64,000 nt of DNA from Cercis canadensis. Its lineage: Eukaryota > Streptophyta > Magnoliopsida > Fabales > Fabaceae. The notes under the pieces are model-generated. The model saw only the letters and a list, made by a program, of their open reading frames with translations. It was not told where the DNA came from and did not search any database. Location of the stretch: positions 694,226-758,225 of the forward strand of contig QAOA01003736.1 in the NCBI GenBank assembly GCA_003255065.1. Reading direction: 5' to 3'. This document shows, piece after piece, positions 1 through 11,000 of this stretch; within the stretch, counting starts at the first letter, position 1; every line of letters starts with the position of its first letter. A program made the translations under genes and the position numbers.

Positions 1-1493
1 AACACATTCAAACTGCTAGCAGACTTACACTGTCTTCAAGTCTTATTTGTATATCCAAGTCCCCAAAAAGTCCCCCACAATCACTAAGGGGAGAATCCTT
101 TAGAGGAACATTAACAAGGTGATGAGGCAATTCTTTGGCTTCAGGAATAAGCTGCCACATGAATTGTAAGCCAACTAATGAAGAAAATACATTTTCTGCA
201 GTACAGTAGACAAGTGAAATAAATATCTCCAATCAGACCACAATATAATTAAGGAGGAAAAGAGGATGCATATGATGGTGGTGGAATCCCATAATCTAAA
301 TGTATGGAACACAACAACTCCCAAGCTTCATACATAATCAATAACATCTTATAAATACCTTCACTATCAAAGGCACGGATACGTAGTGTAGCAAGCCCAT
401 CTAGATCAAGCTTAATGGAATTATGAAATATCTGGACTCTAGATATGTTGTCAATGAAGACTTTGCAGCGAATTATAATTCCAGAATGCACATCAGCAGC
501 ATAAATGGCTGTCTCCTTTCGACCACTATAAGGGGCAATTGATTGCAGCCTTGCACTAGTTGAGCACTGACTACTTGAATTATATTCAGGTAAAACAGAT
601 AAAATATCATGATGATCCCATGACCTATAAATTTGTTAAAGGAAAGCAAAAGATCAGAATCAATTTAATAATAATTAAAGAGGCGGAATAAATAACAGTT
701 ATCTTTTCACAACGAGCAAGTAATTGTCACTTTCACTGTTACCTTTAAAGACTTATGAACCATGTGGTGTTCTGTCAATCTGACTGACAAAACTAAAGAA
801 CTCTAGTTGCATTGATATCCATACAAAGACAGTGATAAGAAATTACGAGGGAACTTAAGTCTGGAATTGCAATTTTACAATCAAATATTTGGAATAATAT
901 ACAAGGACAATGACAGAAAACTTGCACACTCCTATTGAGCTAGAAATGGACCATTAAAGTGAAGACTTAACGCTTTTCCAACTTCACAGACACACACCCC
1001 ACATATATACTCATACACAAAGGAAAGTAGCTCTCACGCATTAACACTTAAACTTCCAAAGGACTTCAACAGAATTATTAACATGCAAATTCCCAACAAC
1101 TGGAGTCTCCGTTTTGAATTATTTAAACTTCTTGTCATGTATATAAACAGGGGAAGGGGGGGAGATCTTTATTCAGCTTAACTTACACGACATTCAACTT
1201 TTCCAGCCAAACTTAGTTTCTCTTCCAAATTTTCTCTCCAATTAAGTGTGATCAAAGTCTGAACACCAAAGAAAATAATGCATTACTTAGACAGATTAAA
1301 TACAAAACGGAAGAAAGCCCCACCATTTGAAGCAACCGTCACTTCCTTGAAGCCTGTACTCTACAGGGAATGTCATTTTGGGTGGCAACAGTAAATTAAC
1401 ATCTGCAATGTGAGGGCCAGAAGCAGCATATGACGTAGCCTGCCCCACCCACCCTCCCACCACAAGGCAAATGAGCAACATAGAGAGCTTCAT
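1..1493 (-). CDS. GP210: Nuclear pore membrane glycoprotein gp210-like, 5' part only
   Basis: This is the N-terminal part of a gp210-type nucleoporin (Arabidopsis EMB3012), the single-pass pore-membrane protein of the nuclear pore complex. Three coding exons are visible: 1493-1324, 624-359 and 195-29. All have GT-AG borders and the phases join cleanly to give about 201 residues before the left edge cuts the gene. I start at the ATG at 1493 because the frame upstream offers only a GTG. The first ~27 residues form a hydrophobic signal peptide (MKLSMLLICLVVGGWVGQA). After it come the segments ADVNLLLPPKMTFPVEYRL and KLDLDGLATLRIRAFD, which are highly conserved in plant gp210. The lumenal Ig-like repeats and the C-terminal membrane anchor must lie beyond the window. 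A telo-box-like sequence occurs in the leader. Confidence in the family is high; the gene is partial only because of the window edge. Confidence 0.93.
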
Positions 1494-1614
1494 GATCTTC
1501 GAGCTCGTTGAGATCACAGAACTCTAAAAGGATTTTGCATTATACTGAGGAAATAATACAAAAATCTAATAAGCACCTGAGAACTGAGTTTAACTGAAGG
1601 AAACTGCTCGATTC

Positions 1615-1629
1615 AGGGTTTAGGGTTTT
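1615..1629 (-). promoter_or_regulatory. Telo-box-like double AAACCCTA motif in gp210 leader
   Basis: On the minus strand this reads AAAACCCTAAACCCT, two overlapping AAACCCTA-type motifs about 125 bp upstream of the gp210 ATG. Telo-boxes are common in leaders and promoters of plant housekeeping and translation-related genes. Its activity here is inferred from position only. Confidence 0.45.
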
Positions 1630-2890
1630 GGGGAGTAGGAAAGAGAAGGGGAGTGAGAAGCTGTTGATCGCACTAATGTAATACGTGGCATTAGGTGATT
1701 GGAAAAGAACGGAAAAGAACTGAAAGTTAATGTCGTCGGACCCCAACACTTGGCGAAGATATAGAGCATTCTCGTGTTTTGTGGCAGGGTACTTGGGTCT
1801 ATTCACCGTCATGATGAAAGTTCTTTATTAGTTTATTTCGAGTAAAAGTTGCTTAAATGTACAGCACTTTCCAAATTCCAAGTATGAGCGTATTTTTCTT
1901 CCTAAGATAAGTGCGAACTTCATGTGGTAAAATATTAGTTAAATTACACAACGGTTCTTAAAGTTTGTATTTTTTTTTTTGTTAATTTTATATTTTTATA
2001 TTTCGTTTTTATATGAGTGTGTCTTTATTTTTCAATTAGGACCCATTTTAGATGGAATGTTTAAAAAAAAAATTAACAAAATGTATTATTTTTTTAACAT
2101 TTTCATCTAAACTGAATCCCATTGAGAAATTAAAAGTTTATAAAGAATTAACAGAATAACTTATCTAGTTGTTGAGAAAAAATATATATAGAAAATATTC
2201 AATTAAATGTAATAATGTTAATAGTTTTGGCCAAAGCTACAAATATAAAATTGATTCAAGAAGTTATCGAGAATCAATCACAAGTACTAAAATTTAGACA
2301 TTTTTAATTAGGTCATTTGTTTAATGAAATGACAAAGATATAGTTTTGATTATGTAATTATTCTATTTAGTATGCGATTATTGTGTTGAATGTGTAATCA
2401 TCACCTTGCTTAAGAAAGGAAGTTTCTCTAGTTGGCCCATTGTGTCTTGCTTAATAAAATTAAAGTTCTCTTTAAGATCAACTTATTAGTGTCAGGTAGG
2501 TTCTCTGAACAGCCTTCCCAAGTGCAGTGTGTGCACATTACAGCACCATGACAAAAGCACTGTGACGATTTTATATTAAGATAAATACAAAATAAACAAA
2601 GAAAATGCTAACCAAATCCTGTAAATCATTTCAAGATAGTGCAACTAAAATCAATAATATCTCAACTTAAGAAGATACCATTAATATAACATTTAGATCC
2701 CAAGTAGTCACAAGTAACAACATGATAAAAATATATCAGACCAAGGCATGTTCGTGATTAAACCTATTAATCTAACATATACATGAGTAGCAAGACACTG
2801 CCCGTGTCCGTGAACACCTAACTATGATGTTACAAGAAAGAAAACATGAGTATATATCACAGAAATATGTGTTACAAATTGCCTGTTGGA
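1630..2890. other. Intergenic spacer, gp210 promoter / RDM4 3' flank
   Basis: This AT-rich spacer contains several poly-A/poly-T runs and no ORF that I would call a gene. The 1540-1812 minus-strand open frame overlaps the gp210 leader and shows no recognisable protein. The right end (about 2890-3027) is probably the RDM4 3' untranslated region. Confidence 0.5.
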
Positions 2891-3027
2891 CCACCATGTA
2901 CATTAACTAGTTCAAGAGCACATTGCGTCAGGCCTATAACTGCACATCAAACATCCTCATATTAACAAAACAAACCAAAAGCCAACTTCATCTATAAGAC
3001 CACCTCCAATCTTCATCACCCACATCA

Positions 3028-6000
3028 TCAACAATCATCAAAGTCGCCGTCATATAATGGGTCAGCATCATCATCTTTGGAATAACCCCGATGATACAAA
3101 TCCTCATCTCCTGATGATACGTTACTAGCATTCTCACATTCGTGCTCTTCTGATTCAGAATCAGAGACTTCACTCGCTTCTCCATTTTCCTCCTCAGATA
3201 TCTCATCCGGATAATCATTCAGTGGATTGTTTTCAGCTATAATCACCAAATGCGAAGACAATGTTTAACTAAGAGCAATTTGAATTCAAGAGGTAATGAT
3301 GAAGAGGAGAGAAATTGGCAAATACCATTTGAGTCATCACTTTCATAATCCGATTCATCAGGGCCATCATAAAAATCCTCATCATCAACTTGAACCCTGA
3401 TTCAAAGATACACAACAGTGTCAAAATAAAAGAATATAAAATGCTTATTAAAGATTTATATGGAAAAAGTACTCACAGTGGATAAGAATATAAAGAGTCT
3501 TCAACATTTAAGTCCATCTCATCAGTCACAGTATAGAGGTCATACACATAATCTTCTGTATATTTCACATAAGAGAATGGGTGGTCAGAAACAGTAATAA
3601 TCAATTATTCAAAGCAATGGGTCAGAAAGAGTAATATTCAATTATTCAACCACAGTAGATGAATGATATGCCACAAATCTTCCAATTTTTCTGCGGTCAA
3701 AATCAACAAGACAGGTGTGTGCTTAAGTAGCCAGATCTCCTTTAGTCTCTCATTTAGTTACATCAAAGGCTGAAAAGTTGATAGCATTTTAATGGTAATT
3801 TGCAGCTAAACAACAACCTTGCTTGGAATGAGCAACTAAGTCACATTCGATCTCTGCAGCAGCATTAGGAATAAACTCTCTTAATAAAGGAAGGTAACTA
3901 GACAAAAGTCTTTGATCCTCCAAGGAGATGTCTCTGCATTAACCACAGGAAAAGTTATTTCCTACATAATTTTTCAAACAGAAGAAATAAATTAAATCCA
4001 TGATGAAAATACTTACTCCTGTTGCACCTCCTCAGGTTTCTCTTCTTTGTCAACACGGACAACATCATAGAAGTGGCAAATTTCTTGTAAAGCTTTATCA
4101 TGAACTGCCTCTTTGTTTGCCTTCCTGCTCTTCCATATTTGTTCAAATCGAGCATTTTTTGCTAAAGACTAAGAGAATGAATAAAAATACATGAGTCATG
4201 ACTATTTGCCAAACTAAAGAGAATGAATAGGATACCAAATTTTGTCATCTCTTAACGAAGAATATAATTGTCAAACTGTATGAAAATGCAAAAACAGGAG
4301 TATGTAAACTCCGTAACAAACCTCTTGTTTTTGTTTAGCTTTAAACAACAGCTGATCTTGTTTCTGTGGACAACAAGTTGGAAACAAGAAATGTTAGGGA
4401 GATTACAAACAACAATGAGAGGCGTTGTTTGCAAAAGACAATTCTTCGGGGGAGTAGAGATTTACTGACTCTATCATGCAGACGCATGTCTGCTTGTGTG
4501 TGTATGTGTGGGTGGGTGGGTGAGAGAGAGATGAGGGGAGAGACGGCTTACATTCTCCTTTTTGAACAAGTGTTTCCGTTCCTCAACTTTTGATTTATAT
4601 TCAGATCCACCGTTAGAACCAGGTTCCTAAAGAAACAGTCACATAATAAGACACCTGTATTCAAATGAAGATGATCTGAAATACTCACTAAATGAACTAA
4701 GGCATATAAGGTGTTGCAAACAAACAGCAACACCATTCCGGAGAACGTTAATTCAAAATCACATGTCATGATCTCATGTCCAAAAAAAAAAAAAAAAAAA
4801 AAAAAAANAAAAAAAAAAAAAAAAAAAAAAAAAGGACTGGCGTGCAGCATCTGAACTAGCATTCTGACCACAAAGGATTGCACAATATCAAAGGTGACAT
4901 CAGAGCTGCTAATTGTCTCCATATGTTGTACAAGAACCTTCTTGGTATTGAATTCCTCTGATGCAGAAGAAAAATATGATATCATGAGTCGGCCATACAT
5001 ATTGAACAAACACAAATTCAATGACAGAACATTCCATCAGTTCCCTTCTCTTTCCTTTTAGCTAATCATTTCAAAGCAGCAATCATTTATAGGCATTCAT
5101 TTTCATATAGGAACAACTAACATTTTCTCTTTTGCTGTATATATATATTTTATTTTTTTCTGGCAGTACATGATGACAAACTTTTTAAAAAAAAAAATAA
5201 ACGTGAAAATATATGTGATTAATCAATAGATATCTACATGATAGGGGAGACCCAAAAAAGAAAAAAAGGAGAAAAAAAAAAGAGAGACTAGTGAAATAAA
5301 CTAAGTCAATAATTCAACGCTTGAAACTGGAACAAAATGCTTATATGGATGATAGCAGATATGCCAATTTATTAGAAATGATTAAGCTTAGACAAAAATT
5401 TAAGAAAAATCATTTTCAGTGTCTATTATTATAGCTATCTCCATATTATCAATTAAGACAAAACATCATAAAAAATGGTTCATGCAAACTGCATATGCTT
5501 AAGTTGTGGTTTAGGAAAGAGAAAAGAAAGAGATAGATATCCATAAGTTTATCAAGTAAGGTAATATAGAGATCAAACCACCTAAAAATAAGGATATACA
5601 TTAGACAAGATATCTAGTATCTACCATTCACGATTTTTATATAGACAGTAATTTCGAACATCGTGTATATTAACTATTGCCATTAATTATAAATTAAAGA
5701 GACATTTACAGTTACAACTTTCATTCTTCCGAACAGACAATGGAAGCATGAAGTATTGATCAAATCTCTTATTCAATAGTCAGATAACGCAGCTACTCTA
5801 CGCACATAAAGAAACCAAACCCAGTTGGCGGTAGAAGAAAAGTAACATACCCTTATGAGCAGAATCCGAGAGTGAAAGGTTCCCAAAATCCAACAGAGGG
5901 CGCTTTAATGGCCTCTCATTGATTTCTAGCCCTGCATTGCCATGGCAAAACCACATTCCATTATCCTTTCTAAGGGTGTGTTTGGATAGAGAAGCATTTT

Positions 6001-6367
6001 GTTCAGAAGCAGAAGCTACAGAAGCTTCACTTCAGGGCTTCTCCAAAAACCCCAACTAGTGAAAATAAAAGTTTTAGATACTTTGCCCACTGAGACAAGG
6101 CACAAAGTTTCATTTGCGCACATATTTGCCAACCACAACACGAAGACAAAATTAGCAATAAAAATGAAAAAAGAAAAACAACAAATAGAAAGGATTGTTA
6201 CTCCAGAATTTCTATGAGGCGTACCAAATAGGAGTTAAAAAGAAGCAGAGAGGCTTACAGAAAGCATCAAGTGGAGACTGAAAGGGTTTTCGTTTGACCC
6301 TAACGACTACTGGCTTGTAATCAACGAAAGTAGACGGAGCCGAAGAGCTTTCACCCATGGTCGCCAT
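3028..6367 (-). CDS. RDM4: RDM4/DMS4, IWR1-type RNA polymerase assembly factor
   Basis: The product is an IWR1-like protein. In Arabidopsis RDM4/DMS4 associates with Pol II, Pol IV and Pol V and is needed for RNA-directed DNA methylation and development. Ten exons join in phase to give 340 aa: 6367-6259, 5931-5851, 4957-4869, 4626-4552, 4363-4322, 4168-4017, 3933-3818, 3555-3477, 3396-3326 and 3236-3028. Diagnostic segments are VVVRVKRKPFQSPLDAFWLE and NERPLKRPLLDF near the N terminus, a Lys-rich middle, the IWR1 signature EDYVYDLYTVTDE near residues 222-235, and a very acidic Ser/Asp/Glu tail (DEDFYDGPDESDYESDD). The ATG at 6367 is the first in frame; a second lies three codons later at 6358. 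Intron 3 (4627-4868) carries a 50-bp poly-A tract with one N. The gene lies between gp210 and ABCB29, all transcribed leftwards. Confidence 0.93.
4783..4832. repeat. Poly-A homopolymer with one N in an RDM4 intron
   Basis: About 50 consecutive A residues are broken by a single N at 4808. On the coding (minus) strand this is poly-T, upstream of the exon starting at 4626. The N suggests a homopolymer of unresolved length, so the true intron length is uncertain. Confidence 0.9.
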
Positions 6368-7557
6368 GTGAGAGAGAGAGAGAGAGCTAACGAGGATCAA
6401 AGTATCTTGCACTGGTTATAGAGAATTGCGAGTTGTCTTTCTCATTGTGCTTGACGAGGAAAAGAACAATTTGCTTCGCTTCTTCTCTTCTCTTTGTCGC
6501 AACTCCCAAGTTCAGACTTGAGAAACAGGTTTTTATTGAAACGAAATGCGCGCAATTGCGAAAGAAGGCCATTGGACCAGTGAATGGGCTGGCTCGCACC
6601 TATGCTAACTGCGCTCTCACATTGGGCTCAGATGTCTCAAGGGAATGTCTGTGTATGTTCAGGTAACTTATAAGAGATCCAGTAGCAAAAATAATTATTT
6701 ATAAAAGATTTTCAATTTAAATTTTTGTGGTATGTAAAATAAATAAATACTTAAAATAAAAAATTAGATAAGAAAAATAGACAATCAGATATCAGTTTAC
6801 AAAATATTAGAGTAGAATATATTGGATTTCACCATTTTTATCACGGACAAAAGGGAAATTTAGGGACAATTTTTCAAGAGGAAGTCGTTATACTTGCGTG
6901 TGAGATTGTAAATGCATTCTGGATGCACAATAATGGTGCATTTTATTTTTATAAAAATAATTTTTTAGCTAACTCGTATGTTTTAATATGATAATTATAT
7001 GGCACATATTTTATTACATGATAACAAACAATAACATAAAAAGTAATCACATCTTAGCTTTTGTGTATAATTGTTAAATTATAGGAACAAATTGTTCCAT
7101 TTCTTTCCGATTCTAAATTATAGGATCAAACAGAGTTATTGAGGTTTATGTTACTTTCGTTCTTACTTGTCATACCTAATGAACTATGAAGAATGAATGT
7201 TTGAGGCTAGAATGTACTGTAAACAACAGCTCCGACAATACCAATTCGGTGGCAAAATACAACATGGAGATTGAAATGGTTCAAGACTTGCTTAGCCGTA
7301 CACTTATATTGTAAAAACGTTGTAAATGATGTATGGGCAGCTTACAGTAATAGTATTGTCAATGTCCATCTTGTCTTGTTTAATAAAACAACTACGCTGC
7401 AGTCAATGCAAGTACATGGGCAAGTTACACTTTACATGTCCTGTCTACTTCAGTTTGCTTCTCTTGTTTAGCATATGCTTACACGTGTAGCTACATTCAC
7501 AGGTGGCAAAGAGTTTGCAGTAGCATTCCACGTGTGAACACATCCACACTTAAATTC
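6368..7557. other. Spacer upstream of RDM4
   Basis: The RDM4 leader side has a short GA microsatellite (about 6369-6386). The rest is AT-rich with only short open frames on both strands (for example 6433-6666 plus and 6387-6599 minus, which overlap each other). None resembles a protein I recognise and none has convincing splice context. Confidence 0.45.
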
Positions 7558-7902
7558 ATGTACAAACTGAAAAATGAAACAACTATATACAGAAGAAGGG
7601 AAGACCTTTATCATCAGGCACCGTTTGGCGTTTCAAGCAAGTGCAGGTACTTGAGAAACAATAACAGAAAGGCATGGACAAGAGCACCTCAAACTCAGAA
7701 TGATGTGCGTAAAGAAGTTAAAGGTGTAGTAGACGACCACCCACCAGTTGTAGATGATAGGAGCATCAAAAAGAATGCGAAGGAACAGAAAAATGAGGAA
7801 GAAAATCAGAAACCAAAAGGCCTTCCGCACCAGCAAGTTCCTCAGCCTGGAGATTTCTCTGCCGAAGCCTTAGACAAGGAGCTTCCCCCTACGCAAGCCT
7901 AA
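7558..7902 (+). CDS. Hypothetical small basic/acidic protein, doubtful
   Basis: The open frame from the ATG at 7558 to the TAA at 7900-7902 would give 114 aa. It is hydrophilic, with a Lys/Arg-rich first half, a Lys/Glu-rich stretch (KKNAKEQKNEEENQKPK) and a Pro-rich end (LPHQQVPQPGDFSAEALDKE). I recognise no domain and see no signal peptide from this start. The composition looks more coding-like than the surrounding AT-rich spacer. The ORF could be the last exon of a small gene whose upstream exon lies near 7.3-7.5 kb, since possible acceptor CAGs precede it. It could also be chance. It lies in a 1.7-kb gap between RDM4 and the 3' end of ABCB29, on the opposite strand to both. Confidence 0.3.
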   Translation: MYKLKNETTIYRRREDLYHQAPFGVSSKCRYLRNNNRKAWTRAPQTQNDVRKEVKGVVDDHPPVVDDRSIKKNAKEQKNEEENQKPKGLPHQQVPQPGDFSAEALDKELPPTQA

Positions 7903-8093
7903 CACTGCAGGTTCCTCTATTTATAACTTGCTTCAGCTAGCATGTTTCTGCGTCTATAATCTTGTTACATGCACTTTATTATCTTTAACAGAGATTTTCC
8001 TTTACTTGCATTTATAGCAAAAATCAGTCCCTCCCCTCCCCAGCTTATTGTTTCTTATAAATAATCCACAAATCCAATTTATCCAAACTTGAA

Positions 8094-11000
8094 TTAAGTC
8101 AAAATATCTCTTTGAACTTTATTTAATCTTGCATAGAGTCCATCCTTGAGAAGAAGCTCTTGGTGGTCGCCCATCTGCAAATACGCAAATTGATGATGCA
8201 TCAACATTAAGCTGTCTTCAACAGTCCAATCAAGAGTGCCAAATCTTGTGCGACCCTTGTCTAGAAACAGTTATGTAACAGTTAATTGAATTATATAGTT
8301 AAGTTGAAGAGAGAATCACCTCGACGATGCGACCCTTGTCCATTACAATAATCCTGTCGGCAACTTTTATGGTTGAAAGCCTGTGAATGTAGGAATAGTA
8401 ATATAACTAATCTTATAATGAAAATTAAGAAAAAGAGGTTAGGTAAGATGCTCACCTATGTGATATGATAATGATGGTTCTTGCTTTAGATTCATGTTTT
8501 AATGCATACAGCACCTCCTAAAAATAACAATTAGATAAAACGTCAGTAGCTACAACAATTTGCTTTTTCCTTTTTGCGTTTACAGAAGAAAAAGGACTTA
8601 GATTTTGAAAATATCTACCTTGACGTAATGCTCGCTTTCAGAATCTAGAGCGCTTGTGGCTTCATCAAGAATCAAAATAACTGGGTCCCTAAGAATAGCC
8701 CTAGCAATAGCAATTCGTTGCTTTTGCCCCCCACTGAGTAAGTTATCATCAACAAGCGTTTCATAGCCATTAGGAAGCAATGAAATAAAGTCATGAGCAT
8801 ATGCCTGCTTTGCTGCACGTTCAATATCTTCCTGTTCCACGTCTCTTGGGCAACCGTATTTTATGTTTGACTTGATATCCATGTGAAAGATATGTGGTTC
8901 CTGTCTGAAACAAATACTTCAGAAAAGGAATTTATAGCTAATTTCGAGTATTCATTGCAGTTTCATTAGCCTAACCTGTGTAACATATCCAATGTTTTGT
9001 CTCAGCCACCTGATATCCAACACTTTGATGGGGAATCCATCAACATAAATCTGTAGAAAAACATAGATTATATGATATGTGATTACCAAAATACAAATGC
9101 ATGATACCACGATTTGCATTAAGTCACCTCAGTATTGCTTAAATTTTATACCAAGAATGACCTCTGTGTTTTCATATCACCTTTACACAGGGACCGAAGA
9201 CATGAAGTTGAGCACAAAATGAAGCTTCAACAACAAATTACAACTTGAGACACTTTCACTCATCTGAATATGTCATATACTTGTAAACAGCCAAAGGAAG
9301 GTTTGGAAGTTGTAAGTATTCATTACCATACTATGGACAGCTATATTGACATAATTTCTGTTCACGAAATATAGCTTACATGGATTTGAGAATCTATGTA
9401 ATTTCAGGTCAACTTCTACGTGGTGCACGAAAACATTAAATCAAAAGGCCTTTAATTTTAGGAACACCCCATGAATTCAGTGGAATTTCTTCTAGAATAC
9501 AACAAGCTGATGAGATTATTTGCCGCAGGCTCATTATTGTCTTCCTAAATTGCAGAGGTTGGTAAGGGTTCATCATAGCATGATAGCTGCTGCTCTTCTT
9601 TTTTAAGTTAACTTACAAAATAACTTCACAGAACAAGATTGGTGCATGTTAAAGTTACACAAATGGTTTCAAACAAACAAACTAATCAAGTTTAGCATTC
9701 AAGTCCTTCCATTTAATTATTCATTCGATTCCAATTTGCCGAACTATAATTGAAACATTTACCTGGCCATTACTTGGCTCATAGAGACGAAGTAGAAGGT
9801 TGAGTAATGTGCTCTTTCCACTACCACTAAGACCAACCTTGGCAAAGAAGAAATGTCAAGATAATCAAACATTAAGGGAAGACCAATGGTGCAATGAAAA
9901 GTAATAAAAAAAAGAGTTCTTACAATTGCAATCACTTCATTTGCTTCTATAGAAAAGCTGAAGTGTTCCAGAACAGGCATCTGTGAGAGACAATCAAAGA
10001 TCAACAAGTTCTTAATCAGCGTCACACACCCAAGAAACTACTTAAGTGTCTGGCCAACTCTTCATGCCCCAAACCCCAAAAGATAAAGAACTAAAGGGCT
10101 GAGAGGAGAAAATTGAAATGGTTAAAGAAATTGTACGAATGTCCAATATTATAAAATGATCAGTCGCAGGGTTGAGGAGGAAAACGTCTCATGGTGAGAC
10201 AAGCACATATGATATCTGAACCAACCAAACAAAGGTGAAAAGAGTCGAGTATATACGTATTGCAAGTCCCCCCAATAAGGGTTAAATAGGAGTGCATTGT
10301 ACATATCTTTTTTCTTTTCCTTTTGGAAGGGAGGGGGAATAAATGCATCTTGTATTAGTATGTGTTAGATACAAGACATTTTTGGGTTTAAATGGGTTTT
10401 AACTTGATATCACAGCCTTTTTATGAATGGGTCGGTCATGAGTTCAATGGGGAAGTCATGAATGAGGTGATCACCAAAGGATTTCCAAGACATTACTAAG
10501 TGTTTTTGGCGGTTATGCATGATTAAGCACTTTTTGCAATTTGAAGCATTTGAGAAAATGCATGATTGCACTTTTGGCATCTTCTCAGAGTCTTGGACAA
10601 TGATTTCCACACAAATATGCATAAGACTAGTTTGCAAGTAATATGATATCAAAGGCACTACAAGTGAACATATTCATTTTCATTTACATGCTCAATTGAG
10701 TAATTATTAACAATAATACTAAATATGCCTGAAAAATGAAACAAAAGAAATTCATATTACAACAAGGGGCATACCGTAACTACCAAAAAAGAGGAAGGGG
10801 GGAGCATACCTTAGTCCTTGTAGGATAATGAAATGAAACGTTTACAAATTGAATTTGTCCCATTAACCTCTGCAGCTTTACTCCTGCTTACAGTGGGAAG
10901 CATAGTTAACAAAATATAAATTCATACACGCGCTTGTTTTGTGTGTGTGTGTTTTTTTTGGTTGGGGAGGGGGGATGTGAGGAGTATTTGCCTTTCGATA

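Noticed and set aside
1540..1812. 90-codon minus-strand frame upstream of gp210
   Set aside because: It falls in the leader/promoter, shows no known domain, and is out of register with the clear signal-peptide start at 1493.
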